Position numbers and translations under genes: made by a program. The notes below the pieces were generated by a model. It did not search any database and was not told the origin of the DNA. It worked only from the letters and a program-made list of their open reading frames with translations. From Micromonospora sp. U21 (GTDB lineage: Bacteria; Actinomycetota; Actinomycetes; Mycobacteriales; Micromonosporaceae): a stretch of 64,000 nucleotides of DNA. The stretch spans positions 1 to 64,000 of the forward strand of contig NZ_JAGPYK010000004.1 in NCBI RefSeq assembly GCF_018070045.1. Direction: 5' to 3'. Positions 43,267 to 52,172 of the stretch are shown piece by piece (the stretch's first letter is position 1; the number at the start of each line of letters is the position of its first letter).

Positions 43267-43934
43267 CCCCTGTGCGGGTGATGGTGGTCGACGACCATCC
43301 GATGTGGCGGGAGGGGGTGGCCCGCGACCTGACCGAGGCCGGTTTCCTGGTGGTGGCCACCAGCGGCGAGGGGCGGCAGGCGATTCGGGTGGCCCCCGCG
43401 GCCCGTCCGGACGTGGTCGTCCTCGACCTGCAACTACCGGACATCTCCGGCGTCGAGGTGGTCGTCAGGCTGCGCGCGGCGCTGCCCGACGTGCGGGTGC
43501 TGATGCTCAGCGCCAGCGGCGAGCAGCAGAGCGTGCTGGACGCGGTCAAGGCGGGGGCCACCGGGTACCTCGTGAAGTCGACCGCGCCGGCCGAGTTCCT
43601 CGACGCGGTGCGCCGCACGGCGGCCGGTGATCCGGTGTTCACCCCGGGCCTGGCCGGGCTGGTCCTTGGCGAGTACCGCCGGCTGGCCGCCGGGCCGGGG
43701 CCGGACGCCGGGTCGACCGGGGGCGCGGAGCCCGGGGCACCGCGCCTCACCGACCGGGAGACGGAGGTGCTGCGCCTGGTGGCCAAGGGGGTTTCCTACA
43801 AGCAGATCGCACAGCGGCTCGGGCTGTCGCACCGCACGGTGCAGAACCACGTGCAGAACACCCTGGGCAAGCTGCAACTGCACAACCGGGTCGAGCTGAC
43901 CCGGTACGCCATCGAGCGCGGCCTGGACGACTGA
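43263..43934 (+). CDS. NarL/LuxR-family response regulator
   Basis: A 223-residue regulator. The receiver domain has VVDDHP, the phospho-acceptor Asp in VVLDLQLPD, and the conserved Lys in YLVKSTAP. The C-terminal LuxR-type helix-turn-helix (LTDRETEVLRLVAKGVSYK, then HRTVQNHVQNTLGKL) binds DNA. It is co-translated with the sensor kinase upstream. Regulatory targets are unknown; the divergent ATPase gene and nearby promoters are candidates. Confidence 0.93.
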   Translation: MTPVRVMVVDDHPMWREGVARDLTEAGFLVVATSGEGRQAIRVAPAARPDVVVLDLQLPDISGVEVVVRLRAALPDVRVLMLSASGEQQSVLDAVKAGATGYLVKSTAPAEFLDAVRRTAAGDPVFTPGLAGLVLGEYRRLAAGPGPDAGSTGGAEPGAPRLTDRETEVLRLVAKGVSYKQIAQRLGLSHRTVQNHVQNTLGKLQLHNRVELTRYAIERGLDD

Positions 43935-43939
43935 CCCGG

Positions 43940-44512
43940 TCAGACCGAGCGCGGCGGCTCCGTCTCGTGGATGGCCAGCTCCTCGGCGGTCGCCCCGCCG
44001 CCGGCCGAACCCGCGTCGTACGCCACGGAGTCGGTCTCCTGGTCGGTGTGCGCCCCCTCGTCCGGTTCCACCAGCCGGCCCACCGTGGCGTCGGCCACCG
44101 TGCCGAGCCGGCCGTGGTCGTAGAGGGAGACCGGCGAGTTCGGGTCCGAGGTCGGACCGGCGTCCATCACGTCGGCGTCGAGCTGGGCCTCCGCCGCGGC
44201 CGCCTCGTTGTCCGCCTCGAAGGCGATCTTCGGGTCGACCGGACCGGCCAGCGGGTCGTCCACCGGGGGTTCGAAGCTCTCCCGCTGGAGCTTGTAGTCC
44301 AACGACTCACCGTCGAGCTGTTCCTCGGCGGTGGTCCCGAACCGGTCCACCGCCACCGGGGTCCGGTCGCCGGGCAGCTGGGCCGGCTCAGGGCCATCCG
44401 CCTCGCGCCCGGTGAGCACGTCGTCGTTGGCGGTCGAGTCGTCGTCGGCGGTGTCGGGCAGCCCCTCCGCCTCGGTGTCGGATACGGGGGTCGGGTACTC
44501 GTTGTCGCGCAT
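43940..44512 (-). CDS. DUF5709 family acidic protein
   Basis: A 190-residue, strongly acidic, Asp/Glu/Ala-rich protein starting MRDNEYPTPVSDTEAEGLPD, with the conserved core EEQLDGESLDYKLQRE. DUF5709 proteins are common in actinomycetes and uncharacterised. No membrane segment or cofactor motif is visible; most of it is probably disordered. It stops 5 nt from the stop of the convergent response regulator. Confidence 0.85.
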   Translation of the reverse strand: MRDNEYPTPVSDTEAEGLPDTADDDSTANDDVLTGREADGPEPAQLPGDRTPVAVDRFGTTAEEQLDGESLDYKLQRESFEPPVDDPLAGPVDPKIAFEADNEAAAAEAQLDADVMDAGPTSDPNSPVSLYDHGRLGTVADATVGRLVEPDEGAHTDQETDSVAYDAGSAGGGATAEELAIHETEPPRSV

Positions 44513-44600
44513 GTCTGATCACTACCCGTTGCCCTGCCGCCGTAACCGGGGGCCGCCCGCCGTGTGCTGGTGAGCCGGACACCAGGGCGGGAACGGCCCG

Positions 44601-45401
44601 TCAACTGAGGGGGGCGGTTTCGTCCTCGGGGTGCAGCACGCACCAGACGACCTTGCCGTCCGGTACCGGGCTGCTGCCCCAGCGGCGGGCCACCATGTCG
44701 ATCAGCAGCAGGCCCCGCCCGCCGGGCCGGGTCGGTGGGGCCAGCCCGGCGAACGCGGGCCGGAGGGGGGAGTGGTCGCGAACCGCCACGCGCAGGGTGC
44801 CGGCCTGGGGAGCCAGCCGGATGGTCATCGGGGTCCGGGCGTGCGCCACCACGTTGTTGACCATCTCGGTGATCGCGATGCTCGCCGGTTCGGCCAGCGG
44901 CCGCACGTCCCAGTGCTGGCAGCCGCTGGTGACCATCTCGCGGGCCTGCCGGGCGGCGCCGACGGTCGGGGCCAGCTCAGCGGTGAGGACCGCGGCCAGC
45001 GGCGCCGCGGCCAGCGCGCCGTCCAGGGTGGGCCAGGCCGGGACGCCGGCCAGTGCGGCGTCCGCACCGCCGGACGCGGAGACCGACGGGTCGCAGAGCA
45101 GCAGGTCCGCGGCGGGCCAGTCGGCGACCTCCCGACGGATCTCGGCGAAGACGCCCTGCCCGACCTGGTCGGCGACCCGCAACCCGCTCACGTCGGCCAC
45201 CACCGGGCCGGGTCGGTCGCAGAGCAGGGCCAGCAGCGCGGCCCGGACCGTGTCGGCACCGGCAGCATCGAGCACTCCGGTCAGCCGGACCACACCGGAC
45301 GACTCGTCGATCTCCACCAGACAACGCACGTCGGTCGGCATGATCGCCCCATTGTGCTCCCGGGTGACGAAGGTCGCATCCGGGCGGTCGATGAACGTCA
45401 T
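44601..45401 (-). CDS. STAS-like plus HATPase regulator
   Basis: A 266-residue two-domain protein. The first half (about residues 25-130, RCLVEIDESSGVVRLTGVLD, then PVVADVSGLRVAD) resembles a STAS/anti-sigma-antagonist fold; the second half is a HATPase_c domain with EMVNNVVAHA and GGRGLLLIDMVARRWG. Such fusions occur in partner-switching networks controlling stress sigma factors. ATG 45401 overlaps the stop of the SDR gene by one base (TGATG); an internal ATG about 20 codons later with a GGGGCG site is an alternative start. Confidence 0.8.
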   Translation of the reverse strand: MTFIDRPDATFVTREHNGAIMPTDVRCLVEIDESSGVVRLTGVLDAAGADTVRAALLALLCDRPGPVVADVSGLRVADQVGQGVFAEIRREVADWPAADLLLCDPSVSASGGADAALAGVPAWPTLDGALAAAPLAAVLTAELAPTVGAARQAREMVTSGCQHWDVRPLAEPASIAITEMVNNVVAHARTPMTIRLAPQAGTLRVAVRDHSPLRPAFAGLAPPTRPGGRGLLLIDMVARRWGSSPVPDGKVVWCVLHPEDETAPLS

Positions 45402-46399
45402 CAGCGTGCCAACCGGGATCGGCGGGTGATCGCCGCCATCGTGCCGACCGCGGTGCCGGCGGCGGCGAGGCCGAACGCGGCGGTCATCCGTACCAGCTGC
45501 CGCCGCCGGCCGTGCCAGCCGCCGTTCCGGCGGCCCTCCGCATCGGCGTGGAAGACGTTGCCGCTGCTGTCCACCCGCGCGCCGGGGCCGAACTGGGTCC
45601 GGTGGGCGTACCAGCCGAGGGCGCGCTCCACCAGCGCCGGCGCGAGCCGCCACTGCAGGCCGAGCAGCCGGGCGGCGCCGCCGGCGTACGCCTCGCGGCG
45701 TGGCCGCCGCAGCAGCCGGACGATGGTCTCGGCGACCACCTCCGGCGGGTAGACCGGGGGCGGTGGCAGCAGCTCGCGGCCGCTGTGGTTGGCCGCGTGC
45801 CGGAAGAACGGGGTGTCCATGGTTGCCGGCAGCACGGTGCAGATGGAGATCTGGCCCCGGCCGGTGACCCGCAGTTCCTGCCGGACGGTGTCGGCCAGCC
45901 CTCGGATGCCGTGCTTGGTGGCGTTGTACGCCGACTGGTACGGCATCGCCACCTCGGCCAGCACCGAGGCGTTGTTGACCAGTACCCCTCCACCAGCCGC
46001 GCCGAGGTGCGGCAGCGCGGCCTTGATGCCGTGCACCGTGCCGAGCAGATTCACCTCCACCACCCGGCGGAACTCGGCGACCGGGATCTCGTCGAACAGC
46101 CCCACGACGCCCACCGCGGCGTTGTTCACCCACGCGTCGATCCGCCCGAACTCGGCCGCCGCCCGGTCGGCCAGCCGCTGCACCGACTCCAGGTCTGTCA
46201 CGTCGGTCGGCACGGCCAGCGCCCGACCGCCCAGCTGCCGGCAGCGTTGTGCGACCTGCCGCAGCGCTGGCTCACTGCGGGCGGCCAGCACGACGGCGGC
46301 GCCCCGGCGGGCCAGCGCGTACGCCGTGGCGGTGCCGATCCCGCTGGAGGCGCCGGTGATCACCACGGTCGAGTCGTCGAGGCTGCGGGTCAGCGGCAT
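45401..46399 (-). CDS. Short-chain dehydrogenase/reductase (SDR), membrane-tailed
   Basis: A 332-residue oxidoreductase with the cofactor motif GASSGIG (about residues 16-22), NNAAVG, the active-site Ser in VNNASVL and the catalytic YNATK. The C-terminal 30 residues end in a hydrophobic stretch (TAAFGLAAAGTAVGTMAA) followed by basic residues, a possible membrane tail. The substrate is unknown. ATG 46399 is chosen; TACCGC lies 6 nt upstream. Its stop overlaps the start of the STAS/ATPase gene, an unusual pairing of an enzyme with a signalling protein. Confidence 0.88.
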   Translation of the reverse strand: MPLTRSLDDSTVVITGASSGIGTATAYALARRGAAVVLAARSEPALRQVAQRCRQLGGRALAVPTDVTDLESVQRLADRAAAEFGRIDAWVNNAAVGVVGLFDEIPVAEFRRVVEVNLLGTVHGIKAALPHLGAAGGGVLVNNASVLAEVAMPYQSAYNATKHGIRGLADTVRQELRVTGRGQISICTVLPATMDTPFFRHAANHSGRELLPPPPVYPPEVVAETIVRLLRRPRREAYAGGAARLLGLQWRLAPALVERALGWYAHRTQFGPGARVDSSGNVFHADAEGRRNGGWHGRRRQLVRMTAAFGLAAAGTAVGTMAAITRRSRLAR

Positions 46400-46634
46400 T
46401 CCTGAGCGGTACCCCCGGCGAGGCCTGGTCATACCACCGGCCGGTGGTCGATCAACGCGGGATCGCCGCCCGGCCGGTCCGCGTCGGAGCTCTCGTGATT
46501 GTCGTGGCGCAAGTGTCGGCGGCACCTGCGGTGACTGTTCCCGATCTGCCAGGTTTCGGCTCCCGCTCACCCGGTTAATGGGACGCTCTGACCGGGAGGA
46601 CCACTGCCGAGGAAAGATCGCAGGGAGGTGACCC

Positions 46635-47834
46635 ATGCGCGTCGGCCTCGTCTGCGCGCACACCAGCTCGTACCGGCACGCCGACGGCCCGCCGGTCGGC
46701 ACCCAACAGCACATCGCGCGGGTCGCCGCCGAGCTGGCCGGCCGAGGCCACGACGTCCGGCTCTACGAGCGCCGGCACGACCCAGGGCTGCCGGTGACGG
46801 TGGACGTCGACGGCTACCAGGTGCACCGGGTGCCAGCCGGCCCGCCCACGCCGTTGCCCACCGCCGAGCTGATCCCACACGTGACGGAGTTCGGTCGCTG
46901 GCTGACCGACGAGTGGGCCGGCGCCTGGCGGCCCGAGGTGGTGCACGGGCACTACTGGATCGGCGGCCTGGCCGCCGCGCACGCGGTCCGGGAGACCGAC
47001 ATCCCGGTTGTGCAGACCTTCCACTCGCTCGGCGTCGAGCAGCTGCGCCACCTGGGCGGCCGATACGACGGGCCGGGGGAGCGGATCCCGCTGGAACGTG
47101 CGCTGACCCGGGCCGTGGACATCGCGGTCGCCCAGTGCAACGACGAGGTGGACGAGCTGACCCGGATGGGCCTGCAACGCAGCTCGGTGGCGATGGTGCC
47201 GGCGGGGGTGGACACCGAGCAGTTCCACCCCGACGGTGAGGCGGCGCCCCGCGAGCAGCGGGCGCGGATCCTCTCCGTCGGCGGGCTCTCCCCGGGCCAC
47301 GGCCAGGAGGACCTGATCCGGGCGATGCGCCTGGTCGGCGATGCCGAGCTGGTGATCGCCGGCGGGCCTGTGGTCGACCAGTTGGCCAACCACACGGAGG
47401 CGCGCCGGCTGCGCGAGCTGGCTGAGCAGGTCGGGGTGGCCGATCAGGTACGGCTCGTCGGCGCGGTGCCGCACGACCAGATGGCCACCTGGTACCGGTC
47501 GGCGGACGTGGTGGCCTGCACGCCGCACTACTCGTCGGCCGGGCGGGTCTCGCTGGAGGCGATGGCCTGCGGGGTGCCGGTGGTCGGCTACGCGATGGGC
47601 GGTCTGGCGGATGCCGTCGTCGACGAGGTCACCGGCCGGCTGGTGCCGCCCGGCGACGTGCGGGCCCTCGGGGTCTCCCTGCGCCGGCTGCTCGCCGACA
47701 ACGCCGGGCGGTTCGCGTACGGCCACGCTGCGGTGGACCGGGTCCGCAGCAGCTACACGTGGGAACGGACCGGTGGCGCGCTGGAACGCCTCTACGAGCG
47801 TGTGGTGAGCCGCCGCAAACCGGTCGAAGCCTGA
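46635..47834 (+). CDS. GT4 family glycosyltransferase
   Basis: A 399-residue GT-B enzyme with the N-terminal acceptor domain (MRVGLVCAHTSSYRHADG, GGTQQHIARVAAELAGRG-like region, HGHYWIGGLAA) and the C-terminal nucleotide-sugar domain with ILSVGGLSPGHGQEDLI, SSAGRVSLEAMACGVPVV and EVTGRLVPPGD. It probably transfers a hexose from an activated donor to a lipid or small-molecule acceptor; SqdB/PimB-like or mycothiol-type acceptors cannot be excluded. ATG 46635 has a strong GGGAGGTGA site. Confidence 0.9.
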   Translation: MRVGLVCAHTSSYRHADGPPVGTQQHIARVAAELAGRGHDVRLYERRHDPGLPVTVDVDGYQVHRVPAGPPTPLPTAELIPHVTEFGRWLTDEWAGAWRPEVVHGHYWIGGLAAAHAVRETDIPVVQTFHSLGVEQLRHLGGRYDGPGERIPLERALTRAVDIAVAQCNDEVDELTRMGLQRSSVAMVPAGVDTEQFHPDGEAAPREQRARILSVGGLSPGHGQEDLIRAMRLVGDAELVIAGGPVVDQLANHTEARRLRELAEQVGVADQVRLVGAVPHDQMATWYRSADVVACTPHYSSAGRVSLEAMACGVPVVGYAMGGLADAVVDEVTGRLVPPGDVRALGVSLRRLLADNAGRFAYGHAAVDRVRSSYTWERTGGALERLYERVVSRRKPVEA

Positions 47835-47877
47835 GCGCGGCGCCGCGCGGCGGTGCCGGACACCGGGTGGGTGCCGG

Positions 47878-48765
47878 TCAGCCGGGCTGGCCGACGCCCA
47901 CCATGGCCCGGTCGCGGCGGCGCGCGTTCGCGTGGTGGTGCTGTGGCTCCGCGTACCGCGTCAGCCCGATCACCGAGGCGAGGGTGACCAGGAAACCCAC
48001 TGCGGCCAGCCACTCCCGACCCGGCCAGATCTTGTCGTTGAGCAGCAGGAGGCCGACGATCGCCGCCGGCACCGCCCCGGCGGCGTCCATCGCGGCGACC
48101 GCGGCGGTGGTGGAGCCGCGCTGCATCGCCAGGCCCAGCAGCAGCTGACCGACGATCGAGTGGACGATGAGCAGGTAGAACAGCGGGTTGGCGAGGAACG
48201 CCTCGGCGGACGGCGCGGAGGCCAGTGGCCGGGCGGCCACCGCGGCCGAGGAGAACGCCAGCCCGGCCAGCGAGCCGAGGGCCACCGAACCGGGTGCCCC
48301 GTGCAACCGGACGGCGAAGAAGCCGAGCACCGCGATCACGCCGAGCGCCACCAGCAGGGCGACCGCCCCGGCGGTGCCGAGCTGCCGGGACGGCGCCGGC
48401 CGGGCGGCCAGAACCAACGCGGTGATCCCGCCGAAGAGCAGGGCCAGCAGCGCCACCTCGGCCACCGGTAGCCGCCACTTCAACACCAGCACGCCGAGGA
48501 TGGCGGTCACCCCGAGCCCGGCGGCCACGCTGGCCTGGACCAGGAACAGCGGCAGGTCGCGCCGGGCCAGGAAAGCGAGCACGAAGCCGCCGATCTGGCA
48601 GCTCAGCCCCACCAGATACGTCCGGTGCCCGGCCAGCCGCAGCAGCAGGCCCGGATCGAAGGTGTGGTGGACCGTGGTGCGGGCCGCGGCCACCGACTGA
48701 AGCAGGTTGGCGACGCCGTACGCGACGATCATCGCCGCGAGGAAGCACCAGCCGGAGGAGACCAC
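47878..48765 (-). CDS. EamA/DMT-like multi-pass membrane protein
   Basis: A 295-residue protein with about nine or ten hydrophobic segments and an internal two-half organisation, similar to drug/metabolite-transporter (EamA) carriers. The C-terminal tail is basic (HANARRRDRAMVG). GTG 48765 gives MVSSGWCFLAAMIVAYG; a TATCCT 6 nt upstream suggests leaderless transcription. It starts 26 nt after the hisN stop on the same strand, so it may also be read from the aroA-rsgA-hisN transcript. The substrate is unknown. Confidence 0.8.
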   Translation of the reverse strand: MVSSGWCFLAAMIVAYGVANLLQSVAAARTTVHHTFDPGLLLRLAGHRTYLVGLSCQIGGFVLAFLARRDLPLFLVQASVAAGLGVTAILGVLVLKWRLPVAEVALLALLFGGITALVLAARPAPSRQLGTAGAVALLVALGVIAVLGFFAVRLHGAPGSVALGSLAGLAFSSAAVAARPLASAPSAEAFLANPLFYLLIVHSIVGQLLLGLAMQRGSTTAAVAAMDAAGAVPAAIVGLLLLNDKIWPGREWLAAVGFLVTLASVIGLTRYAEPQHHHANARRRDRAMVGVGQPG

Positions 48766-48771
48766 CTGGCG

Positions 48772-48777
48772 AGGATA
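48772..48777 (-). promoter_or_regulatory. -10 element of the EamA-like gene
   Basis: TATCCT on the minus strand ends 6 nt before the GTG at 48765, the leaderless pattern, inside the 26-nt gap after hisN. Confidence 0.5.
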
Positions 48778-48791
48778 GAGGCTGCCGGGGG

Positions 48792-49610
48792 TCAGCGCTC
48801 GGCTGGTCGATCGAGCCGGGCGAGGATGTCGGCGTGCAGCACACCGTTGGTGGCCACCAGGCTGCTCTCGGTGCCCGGCTCGCCGGCCGGAGCCGGTCGA
48901 CCAGCCAGATCCGTGACCGTGCCACCCGCCTCCGTGATGATCGGCACCAGCGCCGCCATGTCCCACAGCGACAGCTCCGGCTCGACCATCACGTCCAGTG
49001 CACCCTCGGCCAACAGCATGTAGCCGTAGAAGTCGCCGTACGCCCGGCTGCGCCAACTGGTCCGCATCAGGTCGAGCATCGCGTCGAGCCGCCCGGCGCG
49101 CTCCCATCCCGTCAGCGACGAGTAGCAGAAGCTGGCGTCGGCGAGCCGCCCCACGGCGGAGACCCCGATCCGCTCGCCGGCGGCGGGACCCGGCCCGGCG
49201 TACGCGCCCGCGCCGAGGCTCGCCCACCAGCGTCGGCCCAGCGCCGGAGCGGACACCACGCCGACCACCGGACGGTCCGCGTCGAAGAGCGCGATCAGGG
49301 TGGCCCAGACCGGCACACCGCGGACGAAGTTCTTGGTGCCGTCGATCGGGTCGACGATCCACCGCCGACCGTCCGGGGCGCTGGCCGGCTGGTCGCCGTA
49401 CTCCTCGCCGAGCAGCCCGTCGGCCGGCCGGTGCTCGGCCAGCAGCGCCCGGATCTCCCGCTCCACGGCGGTGTCCGCGTCGGAGACCGGGGTCAGATCG
49501 GGCTTCGCCTCGACCCGCAGGTCGAGCGCGCGGAACCGGGCCGTGGCGATGGCGTCGGCCCGGTCGGCGAGCAGGTGGGCGAGGTCGAGGTCATCGGCGT
49601 ACCCGGTCAT
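48792..49610 (-). CDS. hisN: Histidinol-phosphatase, inositol-monophosphatase family
   Basis: A 272-residue phosphatase with the family metal and catalytic motifs LLGEEYGD, VDPIDGTKNFVRG and LWDMAALVPIITEAGG. Actinomycetes use this IMPase-type enzyme (HisN) for the histidinol-phosphate step. It starts 28 nt after rsgA on the minus strand. A TAGGTT 6 nt before the ATG indicates an internal leaderless promoter. The neighbours aroA and rsgA are the usual actinobacterial context for hisN. Confidence 0.93.
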   Translation of the reverse strand: MTGYADDLDLAHLLADRADAIATARFRALDLRVEAKPDLTPVSDADTAVEREIRALLAEHRPADGLLGEEYGDQPASAPDGRRWIVDPIDGTKNFVRGVPVWATLIALFDADRPVVGVVSAPALGRRWWASLGAGAYAGPGPAAGERIGVSAVGRLADASFCYSSLTGWERAGRLDAMLDLMRTSWRSRAYGDFYGYMLLAEGALDVMVEPELSLWDMAALVPIITEAGGTVTDLAGRPAPAGEPGTESSLVATNGVLHADILARLDRPAER

Positions 49611-49616
49611 GCCGGC

Positions 49617-49622
49617 AACCTA
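49617..49622 (-). promoter_or_regulatory. -10 element before hisN
   Basis: TAGGTT on the minus strand ends 6 nt before the hisN ATG, so hisN can be transcribed alone as a leaderless mRNA. Confidence 0.5.
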
Positions 49623-49638
49623 GCCGACGCCCGGCGGC

Positions 49639-50751
49639 TCACTCGTCCGGGCCGCGCCGGTCGCCCTCGCCGGGACCGCGCTGGTCGGTCTCGCCGCGCT
49701 GGTCGCCCTCGCCGGCCCGGGAGGCGAGCAACCGGCGGTACGAGGCCAGCCGGCGCGGGTCGGCCTTGCCGGCGGCCACCCAGGCATCCAGCCCGCACTC
49801 GGCCGCGTCCGCCGTGTGCGGACAGTTGGGTGGGCAGTCCACGGTCCCCTCGACCAGGTCGGGAAAGCCGTGCAGCAGGCTGTCGGCGGAGACGTGGGCC
49901 AGCCCGAAGCTGCGGATCCCCGGGGTGTCGATGATCCAGCCCGGGTCGGTGTCGATGCCGGGTATCGCCGGCAGCCGCAGCGCCACCGCGCTGGTCGAGG
50001 TGTGCCGGCCGCGGCCGATCGCGCTGACCGTGCCGACCGCTCGGGCGGCGTCCGGCACCAGCCTGTTGACCAGCGTCGACTTGCCCACCCCGGAGTGCCC
50101 GACCAGCACCGACACCCGGCCGGCGAGCAGCGCGCGCAGGGCGCCCAGGTCGGAGTCGGGACGGTTGAGCACGTACGGCAGCTCCAGCTCGGTGTAGTAA
50201 CCCAGCACCTCCTCCGGGCCGGCCAGATCGGCCTTGGTGAGGCAGAGCAGGGGTTCGACGTCCGCGTCGTACGCGGCCACCAGGCAGCGGTCGATGAATC
50301 CGGTGCGTGGCGGCGGGTCGGCCAGCGCGCTGACGATCACCATCTGGTCGGCGTTGGCCACCACCACCCGCTCCAGCCGGCCCTCGGCGGTGGTCTCGTC
50401 GTCGTCGGCGGTGCGGCGCAGCACCGAGCGGCGTTCGGTGATCCGGACGATGCGGGCGAGAGCGCCCTCCGCGCCGGAGGTGTCCCCGACGAGACTGACC
50501 CGGTCGCCCACCACCACCGACTTCCGACCCAGCTCACGGGCCCGCATCGCGGTGACCATGGGCAGCTCGGCCACGGCGACGCCGCGCTCGGCGCCGGCCA
50601 GCACACAGGTGTAGCGCCCCCGGTCGACGGCGATGACGAAGCCGTCCACCGCGTCGGCGTGCTGGGGCCGGGTGCGCGTACGCGGACGCGAGGACTTCCC
50701 GGGCCGGACCCGTACGTCGTCCTCGTCGTACTCCCGCCGTCTGGTCGCCAG
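49639..50751 (-). CDS. rsgA: Ribosome small-subunit-dependent GTPase RsgA, CTG start
   Basis: Circularly permuted GTPase for 30S maturation, 370 residues with the proposed start. G-motifs: LTKADL (G4) precedes GHSGVGKST (G1, residues 218-226) and DTPGIRSF (G3). The zinc knuckle is Cys306, Cys310, His312, Cys319. The basic N-terminus ATRRREYDEDDVRVRPGKSS, conserved in actinobacterial RsgA, is only included if translation starts at CTG 50751. That CTG has a GGAGGA site exactly 6 nt upstream and lies 18 nt after the aroA stop. The nearest GTG, at 50649, has no ribosome site and removes 34 residues. Confidence 0.88.
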   Translation of the reverse strand: MATRRREYDEDDVRVRPGKSSRPRTRTRPQHADAVDGFVIAVDRGRYTCVLAGAERGVAVAELPMVTAMRARELGRKSVVVGDRVSLVGDTSGAEGALARIVRITERRSVLRRTADDDETTAEGRLERVVVANADQMVIVSALADPPPRTGFIDRCLVAAYDADVEPLLCLTKADLAGPEEVLGYYTELELPYVLNRPDSDLGALRALLAGRVSVLVGHSGVGKSTLVNRLVPDAARAVGTVSAIGRGRHTSTSAVALRLPAIPGIDTDPGWIIDTPGIRSFGLAHVSADSLLHGFPDLVEGTVDCPPNCPHTADAAECGLDAWVAAGKADPRRLASYRRLLASRAGEGDQRGETDQRGPGEGDRRGPDE

Positions 50752-50757
50752 GATCCG

Positions 50758-50763
50758 TCCTCC
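50758..50763 (-). promoter_or_regulatory. Ribosome binding site that decides the CTG start of rsgA
   Basis: GGAGGA on the minus strand (complement of 50758-50763) sits 6 nt before CTG 50751. No ATG, GTG or TTG in frame lies nearby. Confidence 0.7.
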
Positions 50764-50769
50764 GTCGCG

Positions 50770-52071
50770 TCAGCTCTTGCCGGTCACCATCGCTGACCAT
50801 AGTGCCGGGAACTCGGGCATGGTCTTGGAGGTACACCCGACGTCGTCCACCTCGATGCCCGGCACGGCCAGCCCGGCCACCGCGGCGGCGTGTGCCATCC
50901 GGTGGTCGTGGTAGGTGTGGAACACGCCGCCGCGCAGCGGCCGGGGTCGGATCTCCAGCCCGTCCGGCGCCTCGGTGACGTCGGCGCCGAGCGCGGCGAA
51001 CTCCCGCGCCAGCGCGGTCAGCCGGTCGGTCTCGTGGCCGCGGATGTGCCCGATGCCGGTGAAGATCGACGGCGAGTCGGCCAGCATGGCCAGCGCGGTC
51101 AGTGCCGGGGTCAGTTCGCTCACGTCGGAGAGGTCGGCGGTCAGGCCGTGCACCACGCCGGAGCCCCGGACGGTCAGCCCGGTGGTGGAGAGGGTGACCT
51201 CGCCGCCCATCCGGTGCAGCAGTGAGCGCAGCTGCTCGACCGGCTGCGCGCTGCTGCGCGGCCAGCCCTGGAGGGTGACCTCACCGCCGGTGACCAGCGC
51301 GGCGGCGAAGAACGGCACCGCGCCGGAGAGGTCCGGCTCGATCTCCCAGCCGCGACCGGTGAGCGGGCCGGGCTCGACGGTCCACACGTCGGGGGTGGTG
51401 TCGTCGACGGCCGCGCCGGCGGCGCGCAGCATCTGCACCGTCATCCGCAGGTGCGGCGCGGACGGCACCGGCGGGCCGACGTGCCGCACCACGACACCCC
51501 GGTCGAAGCGCGGGGCGGCCAGTAGCAGCCCGGAGACCAGTTGGCTGGAGGCGGAGGCGTCGATCACCACCTCACCGCCGGTGATCCGGCCGGCGCCGAG
51601 CACGGTCAGCGGCAGGCTGCCCGCACCGGTGACGTCGATCCGGACGCCCAGCGAGCGCATCGCGCCGATCAGTGGGCCGAGTGGCCGGGTGCGGGCGTGC
51701 GGATCGCCGTCGAAGGTGATCCGGCCGTCGGCCAGCCCCGCCACCGGTGGCACGAACCGCATCACCGTGCCGGCCAGCCCCACGTCCACGTGCGCCGGGC
51801 CGGCCAGCGGGTGCGGCCGGACCAGCCAGCGCTCGTCGTCGCTGATCGACACGTGTGCGCCCATCGCCCGTAGGCCGGCGGCCATCAACTCGGTGTCCCG
51901 GGCGCGCAGCGGCCCGGCCAGTGTCGACGGACCGGCGGCCAGCGCGCTGAGCACCAGGGCGCGCGCGGTCATCGACTTGGACCCGGGCAGGCGCAGCGTG
52001 GCCGCCACCGGGTCGGAGGCGGTCGGTGCGGTCCACGGCTGAGGCGGCCGGGTCGCGGTCAGGTTCCCCAC
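50770..52071 (-). CDS. aroA: 3-phosphoshikimate 1-carboxyvinyltransferase (EPSP synthase)
   Basis: A 433-residue shikimate-pathway enzyme joining shikimate-3-phosphate and PEP. It has LPGSKSMTARAL (residues 28-39), GLAGTVMRFVPP, DASASSQLVSGLLLAA, DLSGAVPFF and FHTYHDHRMAHAAAV. The motif GLAGTVMRF differs from the enterobacterial GNAGTAMRP, as in other actinomycetes. GTG 52071 is the start. The cluster aroA-rsgA-hisN is read as one operon with gaps of 18 and 28 nt. It is divergent from the SRAP gene. Confidence 0.95.
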   Translation of the reverse strand: MGNLTATRPPQPWTAPTASDPVAATLRLPGSKSMTARALVLSALAAGPSTLAGPLRARDTELMAAGLRAMGAHVSISDDERWLVRPHPLAGPAHVDVGLAGTVMRFVPPVAGLADGRITFDGDPHARTRPLGPLIGAMRSLGVRIDVTGAGSLPLTVLGAGRITGGEVVIDASASSQLVSGLLLAAPRFDRGVVVRHVGPPVPSAPHLRMTVQMLRAAGAAVDDTTPDVWTVEPGPLTGRGWEIEPDLSGAVPFFAAALVTGGEVTLQGWPRSSAQPVEQLRSLLHRMGGEVTLSTTGLTVRGSGVVHGLTADLSDVSELTPALTALAMLADSPSIFTGIGHIRGHETDRLTALAREFAALGADVTEAPDGLEIRPRPLRGGVFHTYHDHRMAHAAAVAGLAVPGIEVDDVGCTSKTMPEFPALWSAMVTGKS

Positions 52072-52160
52072 GGTTACATTCTGCCGTGTCGGCCGGTGGG
52101 CTGCGGCGAACGGCGGTCCTACTCCCGGTTGGCGGGACAGCCGGCGGGTCGTCGACGGGT

Positions 52161-52166
52161 TAGCGT
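52161..52166 (+). promoter_or_regulatory. -10 element of the SRAP gene
   Basis: TAGCGT ends 6 nt before the ATG at 52173, a leaderless arrangement. Confidence 0.5.
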
Positions 52167-52172
52167 GTGCCC

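Noticed and set aside
49639..50649. GTG 50649 as the start of rsgA
   Set aside because: It lacks a ribosome site, leaves a 120-nt gap to aroA and discards a conserved N-terminal segment.
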